Assembly (NCBI RefSeq): GCF_009806555.1
Contig: NZ_VUOK01000056.1
Span: 31,581-95,580 of the forward strand
Length of the DNA stretch: 64,000 bases
Reading direction: 5' to 3'
From: Methylobacterium sp. 2A
GTDB lineage: Bacteria > Pseudomonadota > Alphaproteobacteria > Rhizobiales > Beijerinckiaceae
The notes under the pieces are model-generated. The model saw only the letters and a list, made by a program, of their open reading frames with translations, had not been told where the DNA came from and ran no database searches. The translations under genes were made by a program, and so were the position numbers. Shown here piece by piece: positions 61,358 through 64,000 of this stretch; position 1 is the stretch's first letter; every line of letters begins with the position of its first letter.

Positions 61358-62707
61358 TCAGTGAATGGTCGGATCGAGGGGTGCGACGGACGCAACCGCG
61401 AGGGTTCGCCCGTCCGCGAAGGTCAGGGTGAGCGGCCCGACCGCGGTCTCCAGGCCGATGATCGGGTGACCGGCGGCGTCGGTGAGCCGGACGAAGCCCT
61501 CCGGCCAAGCGGCCGGCCGATCCGGTGTGGTACGCGCGGTTCGGTCCGGAGCGCCCAGCAGGGTCAAGGTCTGCTCCAGGCCGTGCTCGATTACCCGGGC
61601 GGCCGCGGCCGCGCGCCGCTCGGCGGCCTCGAGGCAGGTCTCCGCCGCGTCCGCGACCGTCTCGCAGCCGGCGATGGCCGCCCGGCATACGCTCCGCTCG
61701 AGGTCGTCGAGCGCCGCGACCAGGTCGGCCCAGGCCCGCTCCGCGCGTGCGGCCGCGTCGTCCAAAAGCGTGAGGACGAGGTGCCGCGCCTCCGAGGGCG
61801 TCGGCAGGGACGCCCAGGCGACCATGTCGGCGATCGTCGCCGCGTCGGTGCGGTGCCCGACCGCGACCACCACCGGCACGGTGAGCGTGCCGATCGCCGC
61901 GGCGACCTCGCGGCTGTCGAGCGCCCCGGCCGGGCTGCCGCCGCCGCGCACGAGCAGAACCAGGCCGCGATCCTCGCAGCCCGCGTGCAGCTTCGCGGCC
62001 TCGTCCAGGCGCCGAACCAGCTCCGGGACCGCACCGGGGCCGTCGAAACGAGCTTCGAGATCATCGACCCGCAGGTGGCCGGCACCCGCCAGCGCGTGCA
62101 GCGTCTCGGCGATGTCACTCCAACCCTGGCCCGGCGGGTGCAGCACACTGACCCGCTCGAGATGGACCGGGCTCGGTAGCTGACGTTGCGCATCGAGCAG
62201 TCCCGCCCGCATCAGCCCGTCGAGCACGCGAGCACGGTGCAGCTCCGCCTCGCTCACCGACCAGGCCGGCTCGACTGTTGTGATGTTGAGCCTGAGGCGC
62301 GCGTCCGACAGCCACGAGGCCGTGCAGGTTAGCGTGACGTCCCGGTGTGCGAGCTCCGTCGGATCGAACGGGCGATCGAGCGCGGCGGAGATCCGGGCGC
62401 GGGCCTCGACGCCGATCCGGGCGCTCACGATTGGGGCGTTACCGCCGAGGAAGCCGTGGGTGGGCGCGAGGTCGAGGTCGTAGCTGCCCTGCCGCCGAGG
62501 CCGGACGCGGGCGACGGTGGCGCAGACGCGGAACGCACGCGGCAGGCCGGTGCGCACCGCGCTGCCGGTGCGGGCCCAGAGCTCGTGGATGTCGAGCGCC
62601 GGCCCGGTCGGATCCGGCGGTGGCGGGAGGCCGGACCGGGGTCGCCCGGGTGGTGGGCCACTCTCCGGTGTGGCCGGCGGGGCGCGGCGGAATTCATGGA
62701 TGCGCAT
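61358..62707 (-). CDS. xseA: Exonuclease VII large subunit
   Basis: The 449-residue protein has an unusual Pro-rich N-terminal extension (about 1-38), an OB-fold region (RAFRVCATVARVRPRRQGSYDLDL), a catalytic domain with RGGGS (254-258) and GHRTD (284-288) and ASLPTPSEARH, and a shortened coiled-coil (310-380). Those motifs match XseA, which degrades single-stranded DNA from both ends together with XseB. Plasmid-borne XseA homologues may process single-stranded transfer intermediates. It is followed by xseB and preceded by an XseA-like gene. Confidence 0.88.
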   Translation of the reverse strand: MRIHEFRRAPPATPESGPPPGRPRSGLPPPPDPTGPALDIHELWARTGSAVRTGLPRAFRVCATVARVRPRRQGSYDLDLAPTHGFLGGNAPIVSARIGVEARARISAALDRPFDPTELAHRDVTLTCTASWLSDARLRLNITTVEPAWSVSEAELHRARVLDGLMRAGLLDAQRQLPSPVHLERVSVLHPPGQGWSDIAETLHALAGAGHLRVDDLEARFDGPGAVPELVRRLDEAAKLHAGCEDRGLVLLVRGGGSPAGALDSREVAAAIGTLTVPVVVAVGHRTDAATIADMVAWASLPTPSEARHLVLTLLDDAAARAERAWADLVAALDDLERSVCRAAIAGCETVADAAETCLEAAERRAAAAARVIEHGLEQTLTLLGAPDRTARTTPDRPAAWPEGFVRLTDAAGHPIIGLETAVGPLTLTFADGRTLAVASVAPLDPTIH

Positions 62708-62798
62708 GGTCGAGGCTCGGATGTGCGTGGGGTGGCGTGTGGACGGGGTTGCCCGGTCGTAGGCTCGGCCCGGACGCAGCGCGTCCGGGCCGGGGTGG

Positions 62799-63698
62799 TC
62801 AGAACGGCGCGTCGGACGGCCAGCCGTCGCCTGGCGGGATGCGGGAGCGGATGAGCAGCTCCTCGATGCGGTCCAGACGCGGCCGGTCCGCCTTCTCGAG
62901 CTCGCCGCGCAGGATCCGCTCGATCGCGGCCTGCACCGCGCCCGGAACGGGCGACGAGTGCCAAGCCAGGTCGTCGATCGGCGTCGATACCGGCCCGGCG
63001 AGCGTGAGCAACGCCGCGCCGAGGTCGCAGGCGGCCTCGACGACGCGGGGTTCGCTGAAGACGCGGGATCCGACGTGGCGGTCGCCTGTGACGATCAGGA
63101 CAGCATCGGCGCCGGTCCAGTGGACATACTCGCCGGCATCGCGCAGCGCCTCGTGAACGGCGTCGGGATCGTCGAGATTGACCGGCCGCACGGCGAGATG
63201 AACGATCCGGCGTTCGTCCAAGTCCTGGAGCTGTAGCGCCAGCGCCTCCCAGCGCGGACCGCCGCCCTCGGGTACGATCGCGAAGAGCTGCCTGATCTTG
63301 TCTGGAGCGCGGGCACGCCGCCACCGGCCTTGCTCTTCCAGGGCTCGGCGCAGCTCCGCGTCCGCTGCAGCTTGCGCCGGAGTCGGCCGGTCGCTGGCCG
63401 CGATCACGATCCGCGGCCCGAGCCGGTCGTCGTACTCGGCCCCGACGCGGATCGGGATCGGTTCGCCCGGCCGGGTCCAGGACGGACCCATGCCGAGCAG
63501 GCCGGCCACGGAGGCGAGCCAGTCCTCACGGAGGAAGATGTGGCCCAAGCCGGGCTGGCCGGGTTCGGGGGCCGACAGCAGGGCCCGCAGGCCCGGTTTA
63601 TACCGGTGAGGCAGGACCTCGAGCAGGACCACCCGCTCCTCGTGTGAGGCTGGTGGGCATGCGCAGGCCTGCGCGCCGGTGGGCACGTCGGTGTTCAT
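62799..63698 (-). CDS. Degenerate XseA-like protein
   Basis: The 299-residue protein (ATG at 63698, GAGG about 8 bases upstream) aligns by eye with XseA over residues about 135-265: IRQLFAIVPEGGG with RVSVLHPPGQGWS, then ADAVLIVTGDRHVGSRVF with RGLVLLVRGGGSPAGALD, and LLTLAGPVSTPIDDLAW with VVVAVGHRTDAATIADMVAW. At the active-site motifs it has TGDRH and AGPVST in place of RGGGS and VGHRTD, and it lacks the coiled-coil that binds XseB. Its N-terminal 130 residues are unlike XseA. It is probably an inactive paralogue acting as a regulator, scaffold or immunity partner of the neighbouring exonuclease. Confidence 0.55.
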   Translation of the reverse strand: MNTDVPTGAQACACPPASHEERVVLLEVLPHRYKPGLRALLSAPEPGQPGLGHIFLREDWLASVAGLLGMGPSWTRPGEPIPIRVGAEYDDRLGPRIVIAASDRPTPAQAAADAELRRALEEQGRWRRARAPDKIRQLFAIVPEGGGPRWEALALQLQDLDERRIVHLAVRPVNLDDPDAVHEALRDAGEYVHWTGADAVLIVTGDRHVGSRVFSEPRVVEAACDLGAALLTLAGPVSTPIDDLAWHSSPVPGAVQAAIERILRGELEKADRPRLDRIEELLIRSRIPPGDGWPSDAPF

Positions 63699-63786
63699 AT
63701 GTTTTCCTCGGCTCAGAAGGCCCATCCACGTAAAAGTGCACGGTAGCGTATTGCACGCAATGTCATGGGTCGGGTTAGCGCCGTCT

Positions 63787-64000
63787 GTCAGAGCGACTTC
63801 CCGAGGACTGCCTGGAGGCCGAGCTCGAGATCGCTCATGCCCATGATGCGGTCGATGGTGCCCTTGCGCAGCTCGCGGGCCAGCGCCAGGACCTCCGCGG
63901 TGACGGCCCGTAATTCTTGATTCTGTTTCTCCATCCGGTCCAGTTCGCCGATATGATCCGCTGAGGGACTTTCGCTTCGCCAGCGGCGGATCTGCTGGGT
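63787..64000 (-). CDS. Coiled-coil hypothetical protein (5' part outside window)
   Basis: The frame is open at the right edge and ends at 63787. The 71 visible residues are helical and charged (GELDRMEKQNQELRAVTAEV, then LALARELRKGTIDRIMGMSD), suggesting a coiled coil after a basic segment (QQIRRWRSESP) that could be part of a DNA-binding helix. It lies 88 bases upstream of the XseA-like gene on the same strand and may belong to that operon. No family is recognised. Confidence 0.5.

Noticed and set aside
60707..62179. 490-codon plus-strand frame across the xse genes
   Set aside because: Arg/Gly-rich shadow; xseA motifs on the minus strand are intact and well placed.
1..64000. CRISPR array, tRNA or rRNA genes
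   Set aside because: No regularly spaced repeats and no recognisable tRNA or rRNA sequence were seen on reading; a computed scan would be needed to exclude a divergent tRNA.

Overview
The window looks like an accessory replicon, or an accessory chromosomal region, of a high-GC alphaproteobacterium. I infer Methylobacterium or a close Rhizobiales relative from the family mix: OprB-type porins fused to an Omp25-like barrel, MucR/Ros regulators, DUF1800/DUF1501 pairs, GCG_CRPN small secreted proteins and IS types common in that group. No rRNA, tRNA, CRISPR or replication-initiator gene was seen. Dense insertion sequences, two toxin-antitoxin loci and a conjugation block from about 50.7 to 57.3 kb favour a plasmid or integrative element.

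Region by region. 1-14 kb: the end of a porin gene; a two-component system (869-2475); a complete heavy-metal-type RND tripartite pump (3085-9352); small secreted proteins; a LapG-like cysteine protease; and an IS5 element. Three near-identical CTGTCA-N4-TGACAG palindromes lie upstream of the kinase, the pump and the protease, so these may form one regulon. 14-26 kb: a MucR regulator; a sorbosone-dehydrogenase-like gene with a diheme cytochrome c; an IS3 element; a kup potassium transporter with a small zinc-ribbon gene; and a TonB-dependent receptor split by an IS66 element with a perfect 8-bp duplication. 26-40 kb: a NitT/TauT-type ABC transporter without a binding protein; a full-length fused porin; a second kup/zinc-ribbon copy; and a DUF1501/DUF1800 pair in which DUF1501 carries an in-frame TAG.

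40-46 kb is a transposon cluster: a response-regulator fragment abutting an IS3 remnant that was later hit by an ISL3 element with an 8-bp duplication, then a Tn5053-like tniA-tniB-resolvase module. 46-50.6 kb holds mqsR/mqsA (mqsR broken by a TGA), an HNH protein, a second MucR and a MazF/AbrB pair. 50.7-57.3 kb is the mobilisation core: a MobF relaxase, a TraJ-position DNA-binding protein, a candidate oriT and traK/L/M-like genes, in RP4-like order. 57.6-64 kb holds a SprT-like protease, a GSU2403-type nucleotidyltransferase-fold protein behind striking inverted repeats, and an exonuclease VII cluster (xseA, xseB and a degenerate third xseA-like gene).

The strongest candidates for something new are the leader shared by the two kup genes, which shows a compensatory base-pair change, and the tandem degenerate-plus-intact exonuclease VII large-subunit genes. 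The shared palindromes and the kup-linked zinc-ribbon protein come next.
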